Notes: generated by a model not told the origin, from the sequence alone. 15,503 nucleotides of DNA from Desulfuromonadales bacterium C00003068 (GCA_001751155.1 MAXR01000075.1:6543-22045), one strand, 5' to 3'. Numbered from the stretch's first letter, positions 6,443-14,057 are shown. Translations and numbers: made by a program.

Positions 6443-7420
6443 ATGTCACTGATTGATACGTTTGGTCGAAAAATAAACTATCTACGATTATCCATTACCG
6501 ATCGCTGTAATTTGCGTTGCAGTTACTGCATGCCGAGCGATGGTGTGGCAAAGCAGACTCATAGTGATATTCTCCGTTTTGAAGAGCTGTATCGCATCGC
6601 CAAGGTGGCTACTGAGTTAGGCATCGAAAAAATCAGGATTACTGGTGGCGAACCGTTGGTGCGTAAAGGGGTTATTGATTTTCTGACCCGTTTGTCAGAG
6701 CTGCCGAAACTCAAGGAGTTGGTGTTGACCACCAATGGCATACTACTCTCTGAGATGGCAGAGAACCTCCATGCTGCGGGTGTTAAAAGGCTCAATGTGA
6801 GTCTCGATACCTTTGATGGTGAGATCTTTACTCGCATCACTCGCCGAGGAAAACTTAGTGAAGTGCTGAATGGTATTCAGGCTGCGCGTGACATTGGTCT
6901 AGCGGTTAAAATAAATACCGTGGTGATGCGCGGGGTCAACGATGGCGAAATCTTAGATTTTATCGCCAAAACGATGGAACCGTCAGTGAGTGTTCGATTT
7001 ATAGAATATATGCCGGTGATTAAGGAAGCTGGTTGGCAATCTTTGGTGATGACTGGGCAGGAAATACTTGAACAAATCTGTCAAACTCACCAGATCGAGA
7101 CCGTTGATTCGGGCCGACGCTGTGGTCCTGCTAAAATGTATCGGGTTAAGGGTGCTGGTGGAACCTTTGGTCTCATTACGCCGTTGTCGGGACATTTTTG
7201 CGCCCAGTGTAATCGCATTAGAATATCTGCTGACGGTCATGCGAGTAGTTGCTTGTTTTCAGATGATCGAATTAATTTACGCCCAGCACTAAGCCATGAA
7301 GCGGATTCATTTCTCATGGATGAGTTGCGGCAGATGATCGGAACGAAACCGGCTCAGCACCATTTATCCACTACGCATGCTCCGCATGTTCCCTTTTCGA
7401 TGTCGAACATCGGAGGCTGA
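6443..7420 (+). CDS. moaA: GTP 3',8-cyclase (radical SAM), first step of molybdopterin synthesis
   Basis: Converts GTP to 3',8-cyclo-7,8-dihydro-GTP, the committed step toward molybdopterin or tungstopterin. It has 325 residues, the normal length. The radical-SAM cluster motif is CNLRCSYC (Cys22, Cys26, Cys29). The family-specific second cluster is Cys253, Cys256 and Cys270 in HFCAQCNRIRISADGHASSC. SAM-binding ITGGEPLVR is at about residues 71-79. The protein ends in MSNIGG, carrying the C-terminal Gly-Gly essential in MoaA. The ATG at 6443 follows GGGGG by a few bases. It lies after the inverted-repeat element and 19 nt before a MOSC gene, probably sharing a transcript with it. MoaC, MoeA and Mog are not in the window and must be encoded elsewhere. 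Confidence 0.97.
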   Translation: MSLIDTFGRKINYLRLSITDRCNLRCSYCMPSDGVAKQTHSDILRFEELYRIAKVATELGIEKIRITGGEPLVRKGVIDFLTRLSELPKLKELVLTTNGILLSEMAENLHAAGVKRLNVSLDTFDGEIFTRITRRGKLSEVLNGIQAARDIGLAVKINTVVMRGVNDGEILDFIAKTMEPSVSVRFIEYMPVIKEAGWQSLVMTGQEILEQICQTHQIETVDSGRRCGPAKMYRVKGAGGTFGLITPLSGHFCAQCNRIRISADGHASSCLFSDDRINLRPALSHEADSFLMDELRQMIGTKPAQHHLSTTHAPHVPFSMSNIGG

Positions 7421-7439
7421 ATAGAAAGGAATCTTTGCC

Positions 7440-7874
7440 ATGCCAGCTCAAGTTGTAGCAGTCTGTACCAGTAAAAATAAGGGGGAGCGCAAAACTCCCG
7501 TCGGTTGCGTAATGTTTGAAGAACAGCATGGCATTGTCGATGATGCTCATGCGGGGCCATGGCACCGACAGGTGAGCCTGTTAGCGATGGAGAGTGTTGA
7601 AAAAATGAAAGCACTGGGGCTTGATGTTGGTCCGGGAGATTTTGGTGAAAATATCACCACTTCAGGTATTGATCTGGTTGCGCTGCCCGTTGGTACACAA
7701 CTGAATATGGGCTCGACCATTGTTGAGGTGACTCAGATCGGTAAAGAGTGTCACACCCGTTGTGCTATCTACCATCAGGCTGGCGATTGTGTCATGCCCA
7801 AAGAGGGTATTTTCGTTAAAGTGATAGAGGGCGGTCCCGTGAAATCAGGTTCGCCAATATTTGTTTTACAATAA
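7440..7874 (+). CDS. Stand-alone MOSC-domain protein
   Basis: A 144-residue protein that is essentially one MOSC (Moco sulfurase C-terminal) domain. Family features are VGCVMFEEQHGIVDDAHAG near the start, QVSLLAMESVEKM, GDFGENITTSGIDL in the middle, and GKECHTRCAIY with Cys104 and Cys108 in the later part, followed by MPKEGIFVKVIEGG. MOSC proteins bind the pterin cofactor or carry sulfur for it. In many anaerobes they are fused to MogA or stand beside moaA, as here, 19 nt downstream. AAAGGA lies about 9 nt before the ATG. A role in cofactor delivery or maturation for the tungsten enzyme is inferred from position; the exact reaction is unknown. Confidence 0.9.
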   Translation: MPAQVVAVCTSKNKGERKTPVGCVMFEEQHGIVDDAHAGPWHRQVSLLAMESVEKMKALGLDVGPGDFGENITTSGIDLVALPVGTQLNMGSTIVEVTQIGKECHTRCAIYHQAGDCVMPKEGIFVKVIEGGPVKSGSPIFVLQ

Positions 7875-7893
7875 TATATCATCAGAGCTGAAA

Positions 7894-7929
7894 CCCTCGA
7901 ACCTGTGGTTTTATCCACAAATTCGAGGG
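7894..7929 (+). terminator. Stem-loop after the MOSC gene, candidate terminator
   Basis: CCCTCGAA (7894-7901) pairs with TTCGAGGG (7922-7929), with an inner CTGTGG facing CCACA. It begins 19 nt after the MOSC stop. No clear T tract follows on either strand, so it could be a transcript-stabilising hairpin rather than a factor-independent terminator. Confidence 0.5.
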
Positions 7930-8122
7930 GGTCTCAGGGCAGTATTGTAACGTTGCGTCAGCTTAAGCCTTTTCGAATCGGAAAAAATCAGATTCGTTAT
8001 AATCATAAAGTTCGACAAAATCATCATCAACCATGCCACTGAAATGCGATGTGCTGGCATGGTCATATCCATCAAATAATTTCCCGTAAATTGCTCTTTA
8101 TTTCTGGCTTGGTGCGCCAATT

Positions 8123-8617
8123 GTGACCGTGGCAGTTAATCTTCACCTTGATCGCAAGACGGTGTGTCGTCATTACGGATTAATTCAGCAGGGGATAAAC
8201 GCCGATGAGAAAATGACCTGCCGTTTAGCGTGTAACGACAATGAAGATGATGTTTTCTGTTTGCTTGTTGATTCAGGGACAACGTGGTGTGAGCGTGTAT
8301 CGAACCCGCCTAGGCGACATGTTCGTGTGCAATCTATAGATTATTGTTGGTGCTATTCTGCGCTGATCTCGTTAAAGATTTCATTAATGGTGGTTCGCTG
8401 TTTTGTTTATGTCGACCAAAATACGATTGAAGGTGTGTCGAAGTCTTGGGGGAGTGATCTCGAAAAATTTGAAAAAATAGTCCAAGAGTTGTGTCGCAAA
8501 AAAAAAGAGCGCAGCTCTCTCTCGCAACAATTGTTGATCACCGAAGCGGTCTTTCGCTTTAATCAACGCAATAATCCCGGGGTAACTGCGATATTGTATC
8601 GCTATTTAAGGTACTGA
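8123..8617 (+). CDS. Diverged IS1595/ISXO2-like transposase remnant (putative)
   Basis: A 164-codon open frame beginning at a GTG with no good ribosome site. The N-terminal part, TVAVNLHLDRKTVCRHYGLI, reads like the helix-turn-helix that follows the zinc ribbon in IS1595-type transposases. The same frame continues upstream to a stop at 8087 as IALYFWLGAPIV, also typical of that join. The C-terminal part fits the family end: NTIEGVSKSWGSDLEKFEKI resembles the NxIxG...W...L.KF segment, and ITEAVFRFNQRNN resembles the closing LKECEFRFN text. The catalytic acidic core between them is not recognisable and the zinc ribbon is absent or out of frame, so transposition activity is unlikely. No terminal repeats were found. 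It could also be an unrelated hypothetical protein; similarity was judged by eye. Confidence 0.4.
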   Translation: MTVAVNLHLDRKTVCRHYGLIQQGINADEKMTCRLACNDNEDDVFCLLVDSGTTWCERVSNPPRRHVRVQSIDYCWCYSALISLKISLMVVRCFVYVDQNTIEGVSKSWGSDLEKFEKIVQELCRKKKERSSLSQQLLITEAVFRFNQRNNPGVTAILYRYLRY

Positions 8618-8654
8618 GTTGTTTTGTGTCTGTTGTATAACTTTCAGCAAAATA

Positions 8655-8675
8655 CCCGGTGAATATATCACCGGG
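8655..8675. terminator. Bidirectional terminator between convergent genes
   Basis: CCCGGTGA (8655-8662) pairs perfectly with TCACCGGG (8668-8675) around a 5-nt AT loop, and is flanked by AATA on one side and TTATTT on the other. It lies between the 8123-8617 frame and the oppositely directed ribbon-helix-helix gene and can serve both. The T tracts are weak. Confidence 0.7.
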
Positions 8676-8711
8676 TTATTTGGGTAAATAGTACCTTCAG
8701 ATTTTAAGTTC

Positions 8712-8873
8712 TTAGATGGCTGGGGTGCTAATCAGCAAGTTAATGCTATGACGTAGTACTTCAGTGATGCTGACACCATCTCTGCTAGCACACTGCTTAA
8801 GCATGTTCATTTCGTTATCATCAATCCGACAAGAAATAATATTCTTTTTTGCGTTTTCCTTTTTCTTACCCAT
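8712..8873 (-). CDS. Small ribbon-helix-helix (CopG/Arc-like) DNA-binding protein
   Basis: A 53-residue protein read on the minus strand. A basic head (GKKKENAKK) is followed by NIISCRIDDNEMNML, the usual DNA-contacting beta strand and first helix. Then come KQCASRDGVSITEVLRHSINLLIS, with the G-hydrophobic-S/T-hydrophobic-S/T-EVLR turn and second helix typical of ribbon-helix-helix repressors. AAGGAG lies about 8 nt before the ATG. It ends just after the helices, so it has no metal-sensing domain of the NikR kind. No toxin gene sits next to it, so a plain repressor is more likely than an antitoxin. Dyads with GTTGC/GCAAC 40-75 nt upstream are candidate autoregulatory sites. It may also control the divergent receptor operon, but that is speculative. 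Confidence 0.8.
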   Translation of the reverse strand: MGKKKENAKKNIISCRIDDNEMNMLKQCASRDGVSITEVLRHSINLLISTPAI

Positions 8874-8913
8874 CTGATTTCTCCTTCACTTATTAAGTAC
8901 TGAGTTATGTGTG

Positions 8914-8946
8914 ACGTTGCTGCTGTCGCAACGTATACCTTGCAAC
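8914..8946. promoter_or_regulatory. GTTGC/GCAAC dyads upstream of the ribbon-helix-helix gene
   Basis: ACGTTGC (8914-8920) and GCAACGT (8928-8934) form a perfect 7-bp inverted repeat with a 7-bp spacer. A second GCAAC is at 8942-8946, partly symmetric with the first about GTATAC (8933-8938). Three half-sites at regular spacing just upstream of a small DNA-binding protein gene suggest an autoregulatory operator. A hairpin role in RNA is the alternative. Confidence 0.4.
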
Positions 8947-9277
8947 TATGTGCTTTAGTGTTGTTTTGCGAAAGGTATGCCAATATTTTTAAAAAAGGTA
9001 ACTAGCTGATTTATGGCTCATAAAATATGGTGTTTTGTGCCGAAAAATATGGTGGTGGTCTGTTTTGAGACACTTCGTATCAGGATGGATTGAAAAGGGA
9101 ATAAAGATTTTAGCGACAATAGGCTGTAGAAACTTTATTAGCGTTTTCATTGGATAGTGGTTTCAGTGGTGATTGATTGCAAAATAAATTCATTTTGTAC
9201 CATTTTGGCACGTTGGTGTTACGTGTTGGAACAGGGTGCTCAGGTTATTGTGGTAACGATTTTTGCTCAAAACGTTC
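8947..9277. other. Non-coding AT-rich stretch before the receptor promoter
   Basis: No supportable gene is present; the frame from 9157 lacks a ribosome site and has unlikely composition. The only structure noticed is a direct repeat AAAATATGGTG at 9022-9032 and 9044-9054, 22 bp apart, and a lone TGGAACA at 9227-9233. It may hold upstream control sites for the receptor operon. Confidence 0.5.
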
Positions 9278-9310
9278 TTGCTTCAGCGTTGTGCACTAGG
9301 TTATATAACG
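9278..9310 (+). promoter_or_regulatory. Promoter with overlapping ModE-like operator, receptor/ECF operon
   Basis: TTGCTT (9278-9283) and TATATA (9302-9307) with an 18-bp spacer form a sigma-70-type promoter about 130 nt before the receptor start. Overlapping it, CGTTGTGCA (9287-9295), a 6-bp spacer and TATATAACG (9302-9310) match the ModE operator architecture CGTTATATA-N6-TATATAACG. The right half is perfect and the left half has 6 of 9 matches. ModE with bound molybdate or tungstate would cover the -10 element and repress. No modE gene is in the window. Confidence 0.5.
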
Positions 9311-9376
9311 GGTGTGGTTATTGCTTAAATCATTGTTCAAATAGGCCAAAGGGCGGATCACTTTGCTCTTATTATT

Positions 9377-9396
9377 AATGTTAGGAGGCTAACATT
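9377..9396 (+). promoter_or_regulatory. Hairpin in the receptor mRNA leader
   Basis: AATGTTAG (9377-9384) pairs perfectly with CTAACATT (9389-9396) around the loop GAGG, 43 nt before the receptor start. A second small hairpin, TTGTT/AACAA, follows at about 9400-9410. It could shape leader folding or be a DNA operator; there is no T tract for termination. Confidence 0.4.
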
Positions 9397-9439
9397 TAGT
9401 TGTTTAACAATTTAGTGAAGAGAAGACTGGAGATTTTTT

Positions 9440-11428
9440 ATGAATACGGTGTGGCAGCGCAACCTGCGAATTAGTTTGGTTATTGCGAGTGCAATATTAT
9501 ATGGGACAATCGCGATGGCAGCCGTACAACAGGAGCCAGAATTATACAATCTGAGTGAAGTTATCGTTACCGCTGCGGATCAGGCGACGGAAAAAGTAGC
9601 AACAGTGATGACGGTCACGGCAGCAACGATTGAAGCTCGCGGCGTGCGCACTCTGAATGAAGCATTACGGTTGGTACCAGGCGTTAATATCCGTGTTGGC
9701 GCTGATGGTACACCGCGTATTGATATTCGTGGCATGAGAACCCGTCACGTACTGTTTTTGCTCAACGGCATTCCAATGAATTCAACCTACGATGGTCAGT
9801 TCGATCCCCGCACCATTCCAGCCGAAATGATTGCTGAAATCAAAGTGACAACTGGTGGTGGTTCGGTGCTCTACGGCGCTGGTGGTAACGGCGGTGTGAT
9901 TAATATCATTACGAAACACGGTCAACAAGGGTTTCAAGGAACTCTCAATGCTGAAGTGGCTCAGGAGCAAAGTTACCTCAGCCGATTAACCATGGCTGTG
10001 GGTGGCGAACGTTATAATGCCTTTGTCAGTGCCAGTCGAGCTGATCGCGACGGCACTCCACTTTCAAATCATTATTCAACCACTGATGCTGAAGACGGCG
10101 ATGACCGAGATAATAGTGATCTGGAACAAACGGATCTGTTCACAAATCTTGATTACGCGCTCAGCGATCGCACTCAAATCGGTGTGAGCATCAATTACCA
10201 ACAGGGCGAGTACGGTAAGCCGGCGATCACCAATTATGACAAAAAAGATATTTATACTAAGAAACCGAAGTATTTACGTGTTGGTGATAGCGAAGGGGTG
10301 GCAACTCAGCTGGCGTTTAGTCATCAGACTGAGGGAGTTTTCAGTATTCGTGGTTGGGGTTTCTACAATGAATTGCAATTAGAAGAGAACCGCTACGACG
10401 ATGATTCCTATGCTAGTCAGCAAAAGAGTGGTGCGTACTCTTCTGATAGCACTACCAAGACCACGGGTGGAACGGTGCAAATCAATGCTGACCTTCAACA
10501 GCGCGGTGGATTAACTCTAGCGTTGATGGGCCGCAATGAAGATTGGTCGGACAGTGGTTTTGAAGTTGATAAAAAAGGTGCTGCACTCCGCTACTCTGAA
10601 GATGAAGATGTTCAAGTGTATAGCACGGCTTTAGAATATGAAGTCAACCTGCTCGACAACCTTGGTATGGTTTTAGGCTATGGCTACCACTGGCAAAATC
10701 GCGACACTGGTAACGATGAAGATACCTATTCGTACATGATGGGTCTTTATTACGATGTGGCTGCGAGTAGTCGCATTAAGCTCAGCCATGCGCGTAAAAT
10801 CCGTTTTCCATCAATCAAGCAACTCTATGGTAGCGGTGGCGATGCCGATTTAGAAGCTGAGGAAACTCTGCACTATGAATTAGGTTTAGAGCAGCAGTTG
10901 TCCGCCAACACGATGCTGTCCATTAATGGCTTCATCAACGATGCGAGCAATTTTATCGAAAAAGATGATAGCGATATTAATCAAAATAATGATGAATATT
11001 TTTTCCATGGTTTTGAGGTGGCTTTAGATAACCGTCAATTTGATAATCTTTTGTTACGTTTAAGTTACTCCTATCTTGAGTCGGAAGATCGTTCTTCCAG
11101 CAGTGAAAAGCATCAACTCCAGAACCGACCACGGGATCGGGTGACCTTTGAAACGTTTTACGACTTTGCCTGGGGGATGAGCACTCAAGCTTCGGTGATC
11201 TATGTTGCCAACCAATATTTTTACGATGCCGACGGTAAGGACGAATTGGAGCAAAAACGGGCTCCAGCGTATACTTTGGTGGACGTGAAAGTGAGTCAAG
11301 CTTTGCTCAATGAGGCATTAGAGCTATATCTTGGTGCCAATAATCTGTTCGATGAAGATTATGAGCAGAGCTACGGTTACCCTCAACCGGGTCGCAATGT
11401 TTATGCTGGAGTTTCGTATCGTTTCTAA
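9440..11428 (+). CDS. TonB-dependent outer-membrane receptor
   Basis: Outer-membrane beta-barrel of 662 residues that would bring a scarce ligand into the periplasm using TonB energy. A signal peptide spans residues 1-27 (AMA cleavage), with a TonB box LSEVIVTA at 38-45. The plug domain (about 50-165) includes TLNEALRLVPGVNIR, RIDIRGM, LFLLNGIPMN and GAGGNGGVINIITK. The rest is barrel strands, ending in NNLFDEDYEQSYGYPQPGRNVYAGVSYRF with the terminal Phe needed for assembly. The ATG at 9440 follows GGAG by 7 nt. The length is near that of BtuB/CirA-type receptors, but the ligand is not readable. It is the first gene of an operon that continues into an ECF transporter, so the ligand probably passes on to it. 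A ModE-like site overlaps the promoter, hinting at a molybdenum or tungsten connection. Confidence 0.93.
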   Translation: MNTVWQRNLRISLVIASAILYGTIAMAAVQQEPELYNLSEVIVTAADQATEKVATVMTVTAATIEARGVRTLNEALRLVPGVNIRVGADGTPRIDIRGMRTRHVLFLLNGIPMNSTYDGQFDPRTIPAEMIAEIKVTTGGGSVLYGAGGNGGVINIITKHGQQGFQGTLNAEVAQEQSYLSRLTMAVGGERYNAFVSASRADRDGTPLSNHYSTTDAEDGDDRDNSDLEQTDLFTNLDYALSDRTQIGVSINYQQGEYGKPAITNYDKKDIYTKKPKYLRVGDSEGVATQLAFSHQTEGVFSIRGWGFYNELQLEENRYDDDSYASQQKSGAYSSDSTTKTTGGTVQINADLQQRGGLTLALMGRNEDWSDSGFEVDKKGAALRYSEDEDVQVYSTALEYEVNLLDNLGMVLGYGYHWQNRDTGNDEDTYSYMMGLYYDVAASSRIKLSHARKIRFPSIKQLYGSGGDADLEAEETLHYELGLEQQLSANTMLSINGFINDASNFIEKDDSDINQNNDEYFFHGFEVALDNRQFDNLLLRLSYSYLESEDRSSSSEKHQLQNRPRDRVTFETFYDFAWGMSTQASVIYVANQYFYDADGKDELEQKRAPAYTLVDVKVSQALLNEALELYLGANNLFDEDYEQSYGYPQPGRNVYAGVSYRF

Positions 11429-12815
11429 TCGTTACGATGATAACGCGTTAGTGTCGCTACAGCGATTTAGTTACGCTTACGATGAACGGGATTGGACTCT
11501 GCGCGATATTGATTGGTCGATTGCTGCCGGTGAGTGCCACTGTTTATGTGGCGCCACCGGCAGTGGTAAGTCGACCCTCGCCTTAGCGTTGAAAGGTTTG
11601 CTCCTCAACGGGCGGCAACAGGGCGCTATTCAATACCGGCTGGAGTGTGAAACGCCGACACTGCGCGTTGGTTTAGTGTTGCAAAACCCAGAGAGCCAAC
11701 TGTTTGCGCGGACCGTTGGCGCTGAAGTGGCCTTTGGCTTAGAAAATATGGCCGTTGCGCCACAACAGATGGCGGCACGGGTTGAACAGGCGTTGATCAA
11801 TGTCGGCCTGGATCTGCCCCTTGGTGCACTAGTGGCGCCGCTCTCTATGGGGCAAAAGTATCGTTTGTTATTGGCATCCATGTTGGTGCTTGAACCACAG
11901 CTGTTAATTCTTGATGAACCTGTGGCGCAGTTAGATGAAGATGGCTTGCGCGATTTGCGTTACATCTTGCGCCGCTTGCTCCAGCAGGGGGTGGCAATAC
12001 TCATCTGTGAACACAACTCTGGGCCGCTCAGCGACCTCATCGATTCGTTTTGGTTGTTAGATCGTGAGGGTAAATTGACACCTTCAACGTATGCAGCTGT
12101 TGAGGATGGCCGTCCGCAACTGTTGGAGTCAGCCTGTTCATCCTCGCAAGAAAAAGGGGAGACGGTGCTAACAGCCACTGACTTGACCGTTGGCTGCGAT
12201 GAACAGCAACCGTTATGGCGTGCCGAGGATTTTAGTTGGAGTCTTGGTCAGCAGATATTAGTCGTTGGCGGTAACGGCACGGGTAAGAGTACGCTGTTGC
12301 GGTGTCTGTGTGGCTTTCTGGCACCGCTTCACGGTGAGGTGCGCTTGTTTGGCCAACGGCCACAGCCTCGTGTGATGCGCGGTCGTGTTGGTTGGTTGCT
12401 GCAAAATCCGCAACGACAGTTGTGTGAAAACAGTGTCACCGATGAATTGGCGTTGAGTCATCGCTTAGCAGGTCGCTGCCGCAACGAGCGGGATAATCTG
12501 GTTAAGCAGACGCTGGTCACGTGCGGGCTTGATCATCTCGAACACAGTTCGGCACATAAACTCAGTTATGGTCAAAAGCATTTGGTGGCCCTAGCATCGT
12601 TATTGGTGAGTAAACCACAGGTGTTGTTGCTCGATGATCCATTTGCTGGCCTCGATAGCCACTACCAGCAACGGGTGTATCAGTTGTTACACCAACAAAG
12701 CAGTGAACAGGGGACGCTGGTGGTGAGAACCAGTCATCATCAACCAAGCGTAATGGATCGGGTCGATCAACTCCATACGATCTCAGGAGGTCTCTTTGCG
12801 ACGCAATCGTTCTGA
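11403..12815 (+). CDS. Fused double ATPase of an ECF-type ABC transporter (EcfA-EcfA')
   Basis: Two ABC ATPase domains in one chain, energising an energy-coupling-factor importer. Domain 1 has Walker A GATGSGKST (50-58), Q-loop VLQNPESQLFA, signature LSMGQ (147-151), Walker B LILDEP and His204. Domain 2 has Walker A GGNGTGKST (289-297), Q-loop LLQNPQRQL, signature LSYGQ (387-391) and Walker B LLLDDP (408-413). In domain 2 the catalytic Glu position is Asp412, so the two sites may not be equal. QNPxxQL is typical of ECF ATPases. I place the start at ATG 11403, overlapping the receptor stop by 26 bp; the open frame reaches back to 11331, and a GTG at 11450 is another option. The next gene, overlapping by 20 bp, is the EcfT partner. 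Confidence 0.88.
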   Translation: MLEFRIVSNRYDDNALVSLQRFSYAYDERDWTLRDIDWSIAAGECHCLCGATGSGKSTLALALKGLLLNGRQQGAIQYRLECETPTLRVGLVLQNPESQLFARTVGAEVAFGLENMAVAPQQMAARVEQALINVGLDLPLGALVAPLSMGQKYRLLLASMLVLEPQLLILDEPVAQLDEDGLRDLRYILRRLLQQGVAILICEHNSGPLSDLIDSFWLLDREGKLTPSTYAAVEDGRPQLLESACSSSQEKGETVLTATDLTVGCDEQQPLWRAEDFSWSLGQQILVVGGNGTGKSTLLRCLCGFLAPLHGEVRLFGQRPQPRVMRGRVGWLLQNPQRQLCENSVTDELALSHRLAGRCRNERDNLVKQTLVTCGLDHLEHSSAHKLSYGQKHLVALASLLVSKPQVLLLDDPFAGLDSHYQQRVYQLLHQQSSEQGTLVVRTSHHQPSVMDRVDQLHTISGGLFATQSF

Positions 12816-13494
12816 TCTAATGCAACTGATGAATCCGGACAATGACGTACAGACGTTAAGTAAAAAATGGGCGGTGATGCTTCGTGCTCCCGTTGGCGTA
12901 CGTTTGGTGGTCTGTTTACTGTTGTCAGCATTGGCCTTTATCGTTCGTGTACCTGAGGCTGTTGCTACGCTCGCCGGTATTAATGTTTTATGGTTTGTGT
13001 TGTGTGGTTTACCTTCGCGATTATGGTTGAGGTTGGTGAAGCCATTCATGGTCCAAACGGCTGTCCTTATCCCGCTGTATTTGTATCAGCAGGGGGTTCC
13101 AGCAGGGGCAAGCGCTGGTTTGCAGATTTCGTGTCAATTACTGTTGACGTTGGTTCCCGGTATGGTGCTGCTGTGGAGTACGTCACCTTCTCAGTTGGCT
13201 CAAACTGTCAGCCGGTTTTTACCCGCTCAAGCTTCTTTTGTTCTGGCTTCAAGTTTACATTTTTTCCCGTTAGCCTTGGCCGACATGACCGCACTGTACC
13301 AAGTGCAGGTGCTGAAGGGCGCGCGTTTGTCGGCGCGTGATCTGTTGTGTCCGTGGCGTTGGCCTGATTTCGTCACCTGCTTAATCGTGCCTGCTGTGGT
13401 GCAAGCTTTAGCCCTTACCGCTGAGATTGCCGTGGCGGCAAAAGCACGTAATTTCCACAATGGCCAACGCAGTTGTTGGTCGGAGGAACGATGA
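12796..13494 (+). CDS. EcfT-type transmembrane coupling component of an ECF transporter
   Basis: Inner-membrane protein of 232 residues linking the ATPases to the substrate-binding S component. Hydrophobic segments occur around VRLVVCLLLSALAFIV, VATLAGINVLWFVLCGL, VQTAVLIPLYLY and CQLLLTLVPGMVLLW. A cytoplasmic helical part follows, carrying the two short Ala-Arg coupling motifs of EcfT proteins: VLKGARLSARD and, near the end, EIAVAAKARNF. The start is a TTG at 12796 preceded by AGGAGG with a 5-nt spacer, inside the end of the ATPase gene. This is a strong ribosome site and implies coupled translation; an ATG at 12820 is weaker. It overlaps the following gene by 4 nt (ATGA). Confidence 0.85.
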   Translation: MRRNRSDLMQLMNPDNDVQTLSKKWAVMLRAPVGVRLVVCLLLSALAFIVRVPEAVATLAGINVLWFVLCGLPSRLWLRLVKPFMVQTAVLIPLYLYQQGVPAGASAGLQISCQLLLTLVPGMVLLWSTSPSQLAQTVSRFLPAQASFVLASSLHFFPLALADMTALYQVQVLKGARLSARDLLCPWRWPDFVTCLIVPAVVQALALTAEIAVAAKARNFHNGQRSCWSEER

Positions 13495-14051
13495 CTAAAA
13501 AGACGATGTTGGATCGATTGCCGCTCAATGATGCACTGTTTGTCGGTTTTTGCGCGGGTTCAATTATTGTATGTAAATTGTTGTTTCGCTGGCACTTAGG
13601 GATCAACGGCCATGCCATGTTTTTTACCGTAGCGCTATTATTGCTTGCCCGCGGCTGTGTTAACTATCGCTGGGCTGCCTGCTTGACCGCTCTGTTGGCT
13701 GGCCTTATGGCCACCAGTATTGGTCTCGGTAAAGGGGGGCCGCTGATTGTTTTGAAATTTTTATTTCCGGCTTTGGTGATCGATCTGGCGGCGCTGGTAG
13801 TGCCATTGTTCTTTTTCAGTGTCACGGGTTGTGTTGTTGTCGCGGTGCTGGCTGGAGCGAGTAAATTTATCAATAGTTGGCTAAAAGGCTATTTTTTGGG
13901 CATGGATCGAATTGTGTTAGTGCAGCAAGCGGCAATTGATGCATTTTTTAGCCTGTTATTCGCTTGTCTTGGCGCGTTGCTTATCCCGTCAATCTTACGC
14001 AAACTTAAGGCACGAGGCATCCTCGTACAACCCCAACAGGGTGGAGACTAA
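13491..14051 (+). CDS. Putative S component (substrate-binding membrane subunit) of the ECF transporter
   Basis: A 186-residue integral membrane protein with about six hydrophobic segments, the usual size and shape of an S component. Notable text includes LNDALFVGFCAGSIIVCKLLF, NGHAMFFTVALLLLARG, GLGKGGPLIVLKFLFPALVIDL and a later GASKFINSWLKGYFLG. I do not recognise a named vitamin- or metal-specific family, so the substrate is unknown. The ATG at 13491 overlaps the EcfT stop as ATGA and follows GGAGGA, so translation is coupled. A frame extension back to 13473 lies inside the EcfT gene and is not needed. The full A-A'-T-S set in one operon defines a dedicated (group I) ECF importer. The receptor upstream suggests a ligand too large or too scarce for porins. 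Confidence 0.72.
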   Translation: MTKKTMLDRLPLNDALFVGFCAGSIIVCKLLFRWHLGINGHAMFFTVALLLLARGCVNYRWAACLTALLAGLMATSIGLGKGGPLIVLKFLFPALVIDLAALVVPLFFFSVTGCVVVAVLAGASKFINSWLKGYFLGMDRIVLVQQAAIDAFFSLLFACLGALLIPSILRKLKARGILVQPQQGGD

Positions 14052-14057
14052 CATCAT

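Noticed and set aside
7911..8120. 69-residue minus-strand open frame
   Set aside because: Begins at a weak TTG with no ribosome site and ends in the MOSC 3' hairpin; composition is not convincing.
9206..9220. Apparent sigma-54 element TGGCACG upstream of the receptor gene
   Set aside because: Ten bases after GG there is TT instead of GC, so the -12 element is missing.
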